Assembly: GCA_046717125.1 (NCBI GenBank)
Contig: JBKJVQ010000053.1
Coordinates: forward strand, 1-12,880
Reading direction: 5' to 3'
DNA: 12,880 nt
From: JBKJVQ01 sp046717125
Lineage (GTDB): Bacteria; Pseudomonadota; Alphaproteobacteria; Rhizobiales; Methyloligellaceae
Below the pieces are notes generated by a model that saw only the letters and a program-made list of their open reading frames with translations, made no database searches and was not told the origin of the DNA. Position 1 is the stretch's first letter. Each line of letters opens with the position of its first letter. Made by a program: the position numbers and the translations under genes. Below, in pieces: positions 1 to 8,601 of the stretch.

Positions 1-47
1 AACCGTCGGCGGCCTCAACCTGCGGTGGGCGACAATGCACAACGCCG

Positions 48-74
48 GGGCGCGGCGCCGCGGGGGCCGCGCCC
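48..74. repeat. GC-rich inverted repeat near the left edge
   Basis: A perfect 9-bp inverted repeat: GGGCGCGGC at 48-56 and GCCGCGCCC at 66-74, with a 9-base loop. It could be the terminator hairpin of a gene lying left of the window. However, the bases after it (ACCCCCTCTTACC) lack a proper T-run, so an intrinsic terminator is not established. The rest of 1-232 contains no gene I can support: the only open frame is Pro/Arg-rich and resembles no protein I know. Confidence 0.3.
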
Positions 75-246
75 ACCCCCTCTTACCATCATAGCCGGCG
101 CAGATTCTCTCGGAACCGCTTCGGCCTGCGCGCCGTTCAAGCCGCCGAGACCACATCCCGGCCTCCGTGCGCCCTGCCCCCTTGCCCTAGCCCATGACCT
201 GGCATGGCTGCGGCCCTCCTCTTCATCGCTCTAAGGAGAACGCAAG

Positions 247-846
247 ATGGCCTTCGAACTTCCGGAACTCCCTTATGCCTATGACGCGCTCGACCCGTAT
301 ATGTCGGCAGAGACGCTCGAGTTTCACCACGACAAGCACCACAAGGCCTATGTCGACAAGGTCAACGAGCTGACGAAGGGCACAAATCTCGAAGGCAAGT
401 CGATCGAGGAGGTCGTCAAGGCGAGCTACGGCAAGGACCAGGCGCTCTTCAACAATGCTGGCCAGCACTACAACCACATCCATTTCTGGAAATGGATGCG
501 CCCGAACGGCGGCGGGACGAAATTGCCGGGCGCGATCGAGAAACACATCGAATCCGACCTCGGCGGCTACGACAAGTTCAAGAAGGACTTTATCGCGGCT
601 GGCGTCGGCCAGTTCGGCTCAGGCTGGGCGTGGCTCGCGCTGAAGGACGGCAAGGTCGAGATCATCAAGACGCCAAACGGCGAAAACCCGCTCCTGCACG
701 GCGCCGTGCCGCTTCTCGGCGTCGATGTCTGGGAGCACTCCTATTACATCGACTACCGCAACGCCCGGCCGAAATATCTCGAAGCCTGGGTCGATCACCT
801 CATCAACTGGGAGCATGTCGAGGAGATGATGGGCAAGCACGCTTAA
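247..846 (+). CDS. sodB: Superoxide dismutase, Fe-type (SodB)
   Basis: This 199-residue protein is a full-length Fe/Mn-family superoxide dismutase, which converts superoxide to peroxide and oxygen, normally in the cytoplasm. The family's four metal ligands are all visible: H27 (EFHHDKHH), H77 (NHIHFWKW), and D160 and H164 (DVWEHSYYIDYRNARP). Q73 in the NNAGQHYNH segment occupies the position of the iron-type outer-sphere glutamine; manganese enzymes place that glutamine in the C-terminal domain instead. Iron is therefore the likelier metal, although cambialistic use cannot be excluded from sequence. No signal peptide is present. The start is well supported: AAGGAG at 233-238 sits 8 bases before ATG 247, and the opening residues match E. 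coli SodB closely (SFELPALPY there, AFELPELPY here). It is a single gene, convergent with the DUF853 gene. No promoter could be called with confidence. Confidence 0.97.
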   Translation: MAFELPELPYAYDALDPYMSAETLEFHHDKHHKAYVDKVNELTKGTNLEGKSIEEVVKASYGKDQALFNNAGQHYNHIHFWKWMRPNGGGTKLPGAIEKHIESDLGGYDKFKKDFIAAGVGQFGSGWAWLALKDGKVEIIKTPNGENPLLHGAVPLLGVDVWEHSYYIDYRNARPKYLEAWVDHLINWEHVEEMMGKHA

Positions 847-867
847 GGGTACGCAGTACCTGGGACA

Positions 868-970
868 CTGTCTTCGCCGGGCTTGTCCCGGCGATCCCTA
901 ACCCGCAGCGTTTCAGTTGAATCGCGCCATTCGTGCCTATGGCTGCCCGAGACAGGCCCGGGCAAGACAC
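868..970. repeat. Imperfect inverted-repeat element between sodB and the DUF853 gene
   Basis: Two roughly 28-bp arms (868-895 and 943-970) are imperfect reverse complements of each other, about 20 of 28 positions matching by eye. Each arm also holds its own palindrome: TCGCCGGG/CCCGGCGA at 874-881 and 887-894 with a 5-base loop, and TGCCCG/CGGGCA at 944-949 and 959-964. A further related piece (CCCCCGGGCATGAAG) follows at about 988-1000. The GCCGGGCTTGTCCCGGC core resembles palindromic repeats that I recall as scattered through intergenic DNA of rhizobial genomes. It lies between convergent genes, so it could fold in both transcripts and act as a bidirectional transcription end, but there is no T-tract. 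Confidence 0.6.
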
Positions 971-1019
971 CAAGTCTGGGCACCCCCGGGCATGAAGGCG
1001 AGTCGGTTCACAGTGCGGC

Positions 1020-2651
1020 CTACCGCTTCCGCCCGGAGAAGGTCCCCAGCACCCCGCGGACGATGGCGCGGCCGAGCGCCGTGCCCGCTGAACGCGCAAC
1101 GGATTTGACCATCGATTCGGTGGCGGACTGACGGCGCGGCCGGGCTGGTTCGCGCGGCGCCCTCGGCTCCGGCGCAGGCGCGCGGCGGCGCGGCGCAGGC
1201 CCCTCCTCATAAGCATCTCCCTTGCGGGGGACCCGGAATTCGCCTTGCCGCTCGATCCGGAACTCTCCGTAGCGTTCGTATTCTCCGCCCTCTCCCTCGT
1301 CCCTGCCCGAGCCGCGCGGCAGTGATGTTTCCTCCGCGCCGGCCTCTTCTGCCGCTGCGGCGGCTTTGCCCGTGAGAATCTCGTAGGCGGACTTGCGATC
1401 GACCGCCTCATCGTATTCGCCGAAGATCGGGCTCGCCTGGACGATCTTCTTGCGCTCATCCATCGTCACCGGGCCAAGCCGCGACGACGGCGGGCGGATG
1501 AACGTGCGCCCCACCATCGAGGGCTGGCCCTTGGCGTCCAGCGTCGAGACCAGCGCCTCGCCGACCCCAAGCTCGGTGATGACTTTTGCCGTATTGAGTT
1601 TCGGATTGGCGCGGAATGTTTCGGCGGCAGACCGCACGGCCTTCTGCTCTTTGGGCGAGAAGGCGCGCAGCGCGTGTTGCACGCGATTGCCAAGCTGGGC
1701 GGAGATGGCATCCGGCACATCGAGCGGCGATTGCGTGACGAAATAGACGCCGACGCCCTTGGAACGGATCAGCCGCACCACCTGCTCGACCTTCTGCACC
1801 AGCGCCGTCGGCGCTTCGTCGAACAGGAGATGCGCCTCGTCGAAGAAGAAGACGAGTTTGGGCTTCTCGGGATCGCCCACTTCGGGAAGCTGCTCGAACA
1901 ATTCCGACAGGAGCCAGAGCAGGAAGGTCGCGTAGAGCCGTGGCGACTGCATCAACTTGTCGGCGGCGAGGATCGAGATGAAGCCGCGCCCATCGCGATC
2001 GGTTCGCATAAGGTCGTCGACCTTGAGCGCGGGCTCGCCGAAGAAATGCTCCGCCCCCTGCTGCTCCATGACGAGGAGGCGGCGCTGGATCGACCCGAGG
2101 CTGGGCTTCGAAATGTTGCCGTACTCGGTCGTGAGGTCCTTGGCGCGCTCGCCGAGATTTTGCAGCAGCGCGCGCAAGTCTTTCAGATCGAGGAGCAGAA
2201 GCCCTTCTTCATCCGCCAGTTTGAAAGCGATGTTGAGGACGCCCTCCTGCGGCTCGGACAGCTCCATCAGGCGCGACAGGAGAAGCGGCCCCATCTCCGA
2301 CACGGTCGTGCGGATCGGGTGCCCCTTCTCGCCGAAAAGGTCCCAGAAGATGACCGGACTGGCCTCGAACTCGTAAGGATCGAGCTGCACCTCTTGCGCG
2401 CGCTTGACGAGGAAATCCTTGGGCTCGCCCTTGGCGGCGAGACCCGAGAGGTCGGTCTTTACGTCTGCCGCGAACACCGGAACGCCTGCGTTGGAAAACT
2501 GCTCGGCGATGATCTGCAGCGTGACCGTCTTGCCCGTGCCCGTCGCGCCGGTAATGAGCCCGTGGCGGTTGGCGAGCCGCAGCAAGAGCTCCTCCGGCTT
2601 GTCGCTCCGCCCGAGAAAGATGGTTCCTGCGCTCGCGCCGCCGTCGGCCAT
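1020..2651 (-). CDS. HerA-like ATPase of the DUF853 (YjgR) family
   Basis: The 543-residue protein belongs to the DUF853/YjgR family, P-loop ATPases related to HerA/FtsK DNA translocases. The family's cellular role is unsettled. Walker A is GATGTGKT at residues 35-42, and Walker B is LVFFFDEAH at about 266-274, with D271 and E272. The FVTQSP segment near residue 304 fits the sensor strand of this class. The conserved core ends near residue 425. A low-complexity, Pro/Arg/Glu-rich stretch (about 430-515), probably disordered, leads to a short conserved-looking amphipathic end (SMVKSVARSAGTALGRAIVR). No membrane segment is seen. I chose the ATG at 2651 rather than an upstream in-frame codon near 2735 because GGAGGGA precedes it at good distance and MADGGASAGTIFLG matches the expected family start. 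It diverges from mutA across a 218-bp spacer and appears monocistronic. Family is firm, function is not. Confidence 0.93.
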   Translation of the reverse strand: MADGGASAGTIFLGRSDKPEELLLRLANRHGLITGATGTGKTVTLQIIAEQFSNAGVPVFAADVKTDLSGLAAKGEPKDFLVKRAQEVQLDPYEFEASPVIFWDLFGEKGHPIRTTVSEMGPLLLSRLMELSEPQEGVLNIAFKLADEEGLLLLDLKDLRALLQNLGERAKDLTTEYGNISKPSLGSIQRRLLVMEQQGAEHFFGEPALKVDDLMRTDRDGRGFISILAADKLMQSPRLYATFLLWLLSELFEQLPEVGDPEKPKLVFFFDEAHLLFDEAPTALVQKVEQVVRLIRSKGVGVYFVTQSPLDVPDAISAQLGNRVQHALRAFSPKEQKAVRSAAETFRANPKLNTAKVITELGVGEALVSTLDAKGQPSMVGRTFIRPPSSRLGPVTMDERKKIVQASPIFGEYDEAVDRKSAYEILTGKAAAAAEEAGAEETSLPRGSGRDEGEGGEYERYGEFRIERQGEFRVPRKGDAYEEGPAPRRRAPAPEPRAPREPARPRRQSATESMVKSVARSAGTALGRAIVRGVLGTFSGRKR

Positions 2652-2702
2652 GTCCCGTCCCTCCGTTTCGCGCAACTTTATCCGAAACCAAACCTGCGAC
2701 AA

Positions 2703-2729
2703 CTCGGCTGAGGTGGGGGAGAAGCCGAG
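2703..2729. repeat. Short inverted repeat in the divergent spacer
   Basis: CTCGGCT (2703-2709) and AGCCGAG (2723-2729) form a 7-bp inverted repeat around a 13-base loop. It lies upstream of the DUF853 start, inside its probable 5' leader or promoter region. No function can be assigned. Confidence 0.3.
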
Positions 2730-2756
2730 CGACACGGCCTAAAGCGTGTTAGAGGG

Positions 2757-2783
2757 TGATGATCATCAATTGAGGGATTGACG
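2757..2783 (+). promoter_or_regulatory. Perfect 12-bp palindrome with a possible -35 box upstream of mutA
   Basis: TGATGATCATCA (2757-2768) is an exact 12-bp palindrome. Ten bases later lies TTGACG (2778-2783), a good match to a sigma-70 -35 element. The base run at the expected -10 distance (CTGATG, 2801-2806) is weak. The arrangement would fit an operator next to the mutAB promoter, roughly 90-110 bp upstream of the mutA ATG. A second exact palindrome, TCAAGCTTGA, is at 2821-2830. No regulator family is identified. Confidence 0.3.
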
Positions 2784-2869
2784 CATTGGCTCTCGCTGGT
2801 CTGATGCGCCGGAAATTGCATCAAGCTTGAACGGCCGCGGATCGAATTTCGAGGAGACTGCAAAACGGC

Positions 2870-4719
2870 ATGAGCGTCATTCAGGAGCCTCAATCCGCAA
2901 CTGAGCGCCACGTGGACCTGTGGCGTGACCTCGTCGAGAAGGCGCTGAGGGGGGCGCCGTTCGAAAGCCTCGTGACCCGGACGTTTGACGGCCTGACAAT
3001 CGCGCCGCTCTATCTTCCTGGCGACGCGCCGCGGCACGGGCCGCTGGCCCGCTCGGCGGATTGGGTCGACATTCGCAGCGCCTGCGCCCAGAACGATCCG
3101 GACGCCGCAAACAGCGTCATTCTCGCGGAGCTGGAAGGCGGCGCGACGTCTATCTCGCTGCAGCTTGAAGCGCCGGGCCAAATCGGCATCTCGGCCGATG
3201 CGCGTGCGCTCGAAGCCGCGCTCGACGGCGTAGACCTCAAGCTCGCGCAAATCTGGCTTGCCCCGGGCGAGCATTTCGAAGCTGGCGCCGCTGCGCTCGA
3301 CGCGGTCTGGCGCGAGGCCGGCATTCCGAATGGCGAAGCAGCCGGAGGCTACGGCGCCGATCCGCTCGGAGCGCTGGCCCGCACCGGCGGCCTCGATCGG
3401 GCCGTGTCGCAGGCGCTCAACGCAATGGCCGCGCTGGCGGGCCGGGCGTTCCGCACCCATCCGGGCGTCCGGGCGGTCGCGGTCGATGCGTCGCTCTACC
3501 ACGACGCCGGCGCGAGCGAGGCGGACGAGCTGGCCGCGATGGCTGCGACCTTCATCTGCTATCTGCGCGCGCTTGAAGAGGGAAGGCTTTCCGCGGAGGA
3601 TTCCTTTCGGACCACCGAATTCACGCTCGCGGTGGATTCCGATCTCATCCTGTCCATAGCCAAACTTCGCGCGGCGCGGCTCGTGCTCGCGCGCGTCGCC
3701 GAGGAAACCGACGCGGATGCACGGCCTGTTCGTATCCGGGCTGCCACGTCTCGCCGCATGATGACGCGATACGATCCGCATACGAACATGCTGCGCATGA
3801 TGGTGGCTTGCGCCGCGGCGATCATGGGCGGCGCGGATGCGGTGACGATCCGCCCGCATACCGACGCGCTGGGGGCAGCCGACGGCTTCGCGCGCCGCGT
3901 TGCGCGCAACATGCCGATCGTGCTGCAGGAGGAGTCGTTTTTGGCAAAGGTCGCCGATCCCGCGGCAGGCAGCTACGCGCTGGACCATCTGACCGGCGAG
4001 CTCGCCGCGAAAACATGGACGCGGTTGCGCGAGATCGAAGGCGCCGGCGGCATGATCGCTGAGCTGCAATCCGGCACGATCCAGGGGCGCATCCGCGAAA
4101 CAGCCGAAGCTCGGACGAACGACATCGCCACGGGGAAGATCGAGATCATCGGCATCAATGCCTTCGCAAGGCTGGATGAGCCGCCGCCCGCCGCTGCTGA
4201 GCGCGATGCGCCGTCCGACGACAGCGACAATCCGGCCGTTACGGTCGAACCGCTTCCCCTTCGCCGCGACGCCGAAGCAGTCGAAGCACTGCGGGAGGCA
4301 AGCGATGCCTATCTGAGCCGCACCGGCCAGCGCCCGTCCGTCTGGCTGGCGACGCTCGGGTCGCCGAAAGAGTTCACCGCCCGCGCGGCTTTCGCGCGGA
4401 GCCTCCTCGCGTCGGGCGGCGTCGCCTCGATTGAGCCCGGCAAACTCGAAACGGCGTCTGCGGCATCCGACGCCTTCCGCAACAGCGGCGCGAAAATCGC
4501 CTGCATTTGTTCATCCGACGAAACCTATGAGGGACTGGCGGAGCCCGTCGCCCGCGCGCTCAAATCCGCCGGCGCAGACTACGTGATCCTCGCGGGCCGG
4601 CCCGGTGACCGGCGCGACGCCTTGCGCGCGTCAGGCATTGACGGCTTCATCCATAAAGGCTCCGATCAGGCCGCAATCCTCTCGGAACTGCTGGATCGCC
4701 TCGGCGCGAGGCCGCGCGC

Positions 4720-4723
<4 letters not shown>
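2870..4723 (+). CDS. mutA: Methylmalonyl-CoA mutase small (beta) subunit
   Basis: This 617-residue protein is the small subunit of heterodimeric methylmalonyl-CoA mutase, the non-catalytic partner of MutB. The mutase interconverts (R)-methylmalonyl-CoA and succinyl-CoA in propionate, branched-chain amino acid or ethylmalonyl-CoA-type metabolism. The N-terminal TIM-barrel half is recognisable (LWRDLVEKALRGAPFESL, then RPHTDALG and QEESFLAKVADPAAGSYALD). The last 120-130 residues keep the fold of a cobalamin-binding domain, but where MutB has DGHDRG this chain reads WLATLGSPKEFTARAAF, with no DXHXXG. That loss is normal for small subunits. The start ATG has AGGAG at 2852-2856, about 13 bases upstream, which is long. 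No better in-frame start is seen. Its TGA overlaps the mutB ATG (ATGA, 4720-4723), so translation is probably coupled. The 146-bp leader upstream carries a palindrome that might be an operator. Confidence 0.95.
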
Positions 4724-6873
<2,150 letters not shown>

Positions 6874-6878
6874 CCGCG

Positions 6879-7175
6879 ATGACCCGCGAGGAACTGCTTC
6901 AGAAACTTCGCGAGCTGGCCCCGGATATCAAAGCCGAAGGTGTCGTATCCATGTCGCTGTTTGGGTCGCGCGCGCGTGGCGATGCAAGGCCCGACAGCGA
7001 CATCGATCTGCTCATCGATGTCGCGCCAAATGTGCGGTTCTCGCTGCTCAACGTTTCGGGAATCGGTCTGCTGATTCAGGACGCTACCGGACTGCCCGCG
7101 CAGGTCAGTTTGCGACGCTCGCTAGACGCTCGAACCAAAGAGCGTATCCAGGATGATTTGATACAGGTGTTCTGA
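6879..7175 (+). CDS. mntA: MNT-domain nucleotidyltransferase, MntA-like antitoxin
   Basis: A 98-residue minimal nucleotidyltransferase. The signature GSX10DXD is exact: G29-S30, ten residues (RARGDARPDS), then D41-I-D43. In characterised MntA-HepT modules this protein is the antitoxin and adds AMP to a tyrosine of the HEPN toxin. The third carboxylate of the fold, usually in a VDLV-like strand, aligns by eye with Q75 in GLPAQVSLRRSL, so the catalytic triad may be incomplete. Start ATG 6879 is supported by GGAG at 6867-6870, which lies in the last codons of mutB, giving 8-base spacing and likely coupling to mutB translation. GC is visibly lower than in mutB (33 of 60 bases over 6901-6960), consistent with acquisition. 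The TGA is followed immediately by the hepT start in the same frame. The family call is firm; the antitoxin role is inferred from the partner. Confidence 0.88.
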   Translation: MTREELLQKLRELAPDIKAEGVVSMSLFGSRARGDARPDSDIDLLIDVAPNVRFSLLNVSGIGLLIQDATGLPAQVSLRRSLDARTKERIQDDLIQVF

Positions 7176-7517
7176 GTGCCACCCACTCTCGCCGACCGAT
7201 TGCACCACATCCTACAGGCCATAGACGACGTCGAGCGGCTGACCTCCGCTACCGGTGAAGCGCAATTTGCTGCCGATCGCTTCCGGCGCTTGGCGGTCGA
7301 GAGAGCGTTGGAAATCGTAAGCGAAGCGTGCCGGCATATCCCGATCGAGCTTCGTGAAACCGAAAGCAGCATTGACTGGCGGCGGATGCTCGACTTCGGC
7401 AACGTGTTGCGACACGCCTATCACAACATCGACGTGGGCATTGTTTGGACCATCGCCACACAGGATGTGCCAAATCTGAAAGCAGCGGTGAATCGGTTGG
7501 AGAGGAGCGCCAGCTAG
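7176..7517 (+). CDS. hepT: HEPN-domain (DUF86) protein, HepT-like toxin
   Basis: This 113-residue, mostly helical protein is of the DUF86/HepT group. In the classical module HepT is an RNase toxin silenced by AMPylation from MntA. The C-terminal signature region reads FGNVLRHAYHNIDVGIVW. The H80-X-Y82 pair, where Y82 is the expected AMP acceptor, and the trailing ID...VW pattern are present. The arginine of the canonical RX4HXY motif would fall at position 75, which is glycine; an arginine (R79) sits directly before the histidine instead. I recall GNxLRHxY versions in other DUF86 proteins, so this may be a subfamily trait rather than decay. The start is GTG 7176, the codon straight after the mntA TGA and the only plausible one: an in-frame ATG occurs only far downstream. 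The ribosome site is weak, so expression probably depends on coupling to mntA. Confidence 0.85.
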   Translation: MPPTLADRLHHILQAIDDVERLTSATGEAQFAADRFRRLAVERALEIVSEACRHIPIELRETESSIDWRRMLDFGNVLRHAYHNIDVGIVWTIATQDVPNLKAAVNRLERSAS

Positions 7518-7761
7518 GCAGCAACAGACCTTCGAGTCGAACCACTCCACCGCACAACCGAAAGCAGATGCGATTTTAGCGTTGGATGGTCATAGCCCGG
7601 GGCTGATCTCGCCTTTCAGCATTTTGAGCGTAACCTTCTCAGTTCATCGTATGGCCAAATGCCCATTGCCAAACAACAAGCCCAAGCGCATGCATTTAGT
7701 GGGTAACACAGTGATTCTCACGCCATTTAGTGATTCGCAATCCTTCTCTGGGAGATTCACG
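7518..7761. other. AT-richer spacer upstream of aqpZ
   Basis: These 244 bases separate hepT from aqpZ. By hand count, 54 of 120 bases over 7621-7740 are G or C (45 percent), well below the surrounding genes. A frame runs open from 7582 into aqpZ, but the 60 extra residues match no aquaporin N-terminus and I treat them as untranslated. I found no transposase fragment, tRNA or clear terminator. TTGAGC at 7624-7629 lacks a convincing -10 partner, so the aqpZ promoter is not placed. Confidence 0.6.
7693..7736. repeat. Interleaved short direct repeats before aqpZ
   Basis: CATTTAGTG occurs at 7693-7701 and 7724-7732, a 31-bp period. AGTGATTC occurs at 7710-7717 and 7729-7736, a 19-bp period. The second copies overlap to give CATTTAGTGATTC. 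The block ends 25 bases before the aqpZ ATG, in the position of a promoter or operator. No known binding motif is recognised. Confidence 0.45.
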
Positions 7762-8502
7762 ATGAGCGATGACACGATTCGCCGGGCGGCTGCCGAATTC
7801 TTCGGAACCTTCTGGCTGGTATTCGGGGGTTGCGGCGCTGCCGTGTTGGCTGCGGGCTTCCCCGATCTCGGTATCGGCTTCCTTGGCGTCGCCTTTGCGT
7901 TCGGTCTGACCGTTCTGACCATGGCCTATGCGGTCGGGCATATTTCCGGCGGCCATTTTAACCCCGCCGTGACGCTCGGGCTGTGGTCCGCTCGGCGCTG
8001 CGCCAATGGCCACGTGATTCCCTATATCGTGGCGCAGGTCGTGGGCGGTCTCGCCGGCGCGGCGGTGCTTTATCTGATTGCCTCCGGAAAGGCCGGCTGG
8101 ACCCCGGGCGGCTTCGCCTCCAATGGCTACGACGCCCTCAGCCCCGGCCAATATAGCCTTCTCGCCTGTTTCCTCATCGAGTTCCTGCTCACGTTCTTCT
8201 TCCTGTTCATCATCATCGGAACGACATCGAAGGGCGCCGCTGCAGGATTTGCCGGCATCCCGATCGGATTGGCTCTCGTGCTGATTCATCTGATCTCGAT
8301 CCCGGTGACAAACACGTCGGTCAACCCGGCGCGAAGCACCGCGACCGCGCTGTTTGCGGGCGGCGACTACATCATGCAGCTCTGGATGTTCTGGCTCGCT
8401 CCAATTGCCGGCGCGATGCTCGCAGGCATGCTGGCGCGCTGGTTCTACGAGCCGAACGACGTTCTGGTCGAGACCGTCGTGGTCGAGGAGCGGGCGCTCT
8501 AG
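7762..8502 (+). CDS. aqpZ: Aquaporin Z, water channel
   Basis: This 246-residue inner-membrane protein of the MIP family is very close in text to E. coli AqpZ. Six hydrophobic segments are visible, along with both half-helix NPA boxes: N67-P68-A69 (GGHFNPAVTLG) and N188-P189-A190 followed by R191 (NTSVNPARS). The narrow selectivity filter aligns as F47, H176, T185 and R191, equal to E. coli F43, H174, T183 and R189. That combination marks a water-selective pore rather than a glycerol facilitator. I set the start at ATG 7762, with GGGAGA at 7750-7755 upstream and MSDDTIRRAAAEFFGTFWLVF aligning to the AqpZ N-terminus; a start 60 codons earlier would add residues foreign to the family. The C-terminal tail (YEPNDVLVETVVVEERAL) is a little longer than in E. 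coli. The gene appears to be monocistronic and is convergent with gcvPB. Confidence 0.96.
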   Translation: MSDDTIRRAAAEFFGTFWLVFGGCGAAVLAAGFPDLGIGFLGVAFAFGLTVLTMAYAVGHISGGHFNPAVTLGLWSARRCANGHVIPYIVAQVVGGLAGAAVLYLIASGKAGWTPGGFASNGYDALSPGQYSLLACFLIEFLLTFFFLFIIIGTTSKGAAAGFAGIPIGLALVLIHLISIPVTNTSVNPARSTATALFAGGDYIMQLWMFWLAPIAGAMLAGMLARWFYEPNDVLVETVVVEERAL

Positions 8503-8529
8503 CCGACTGGTGGTTGTGAGGGAAGGGCT

Positions 8530-8576
8530 GAGGCAATCCAGGAGCGACATGCACGGTCGCGCAACTGGATTGCCTC
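8530..8576. repeat. Large hairpin between aqpZ and gcvPB
   Basis: A perfect 12-bp inverted repeat, GAGGCAATCCAG (8530-8541) and CTGGATTGCCTC (8565-8576), encloses a second stem GCGAC/GTCGC (8544-8548 and 8556-8560) with a 7-base loop. The GCAATCCAG arm resembles a palindromic intergenic element that I recall as common in Bradyrhizobium-type genomes. It sits between two convergent stop codons (8502 and 8602), so it may end or protect both mRNAs. No U-tract follows on either strand. Confidence 0.65.
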
Positions 8577-8601
8577 GCTGTGCTTTCCGATCCGCGCGGA
8601 A

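Noticed and set aside
1..234. Frame open from the left edge to a TAA overlapping the sodB ribosome site, possibly the 3' end of an upstream gene.
   Set aside because: The translation is Pro/Arg/Ala-rich with no recognisable motif and crosses a GC-rich inverted repeat; it looks like a chance open frame in high-GC DNA.
1674..2711. Plus-strand open frame of 345 codons opposite the DUF853 gene.
   Set aside because: It is the complement shadow of Walker-motif coding sequence, with no supporting motif of its own.
2652..2735. Upstream start for the DUF853 gene, adding 28 residues.
   Set aside because: ATG 2651 has a strong GGAGG-type ribosome site and the family-like start; the extra residues show no conservation I recognise.
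2678..4069. Long minus-strand open frame (463 codons) opposite mutA.
   Set aside because: It is antisense to a clearly functional mutA, its Arg/His-rich translation matches no family, and such shadows are common in high-GC genes.
7593..7603. AGCCC/GGGCT dyad after hepT as a terminator.
   Set aside because: Only one base separates the arms, so it cannot fold as a hairpin, and no T-run follows.
7582..7761. N-terminal 60-residue extension of aqpZ.
   Set aside because: The family N-terminus and a ribosome site fit ATG 7762; the extension crosses AT-rich repeat DNA and matches no aquaporin feature.
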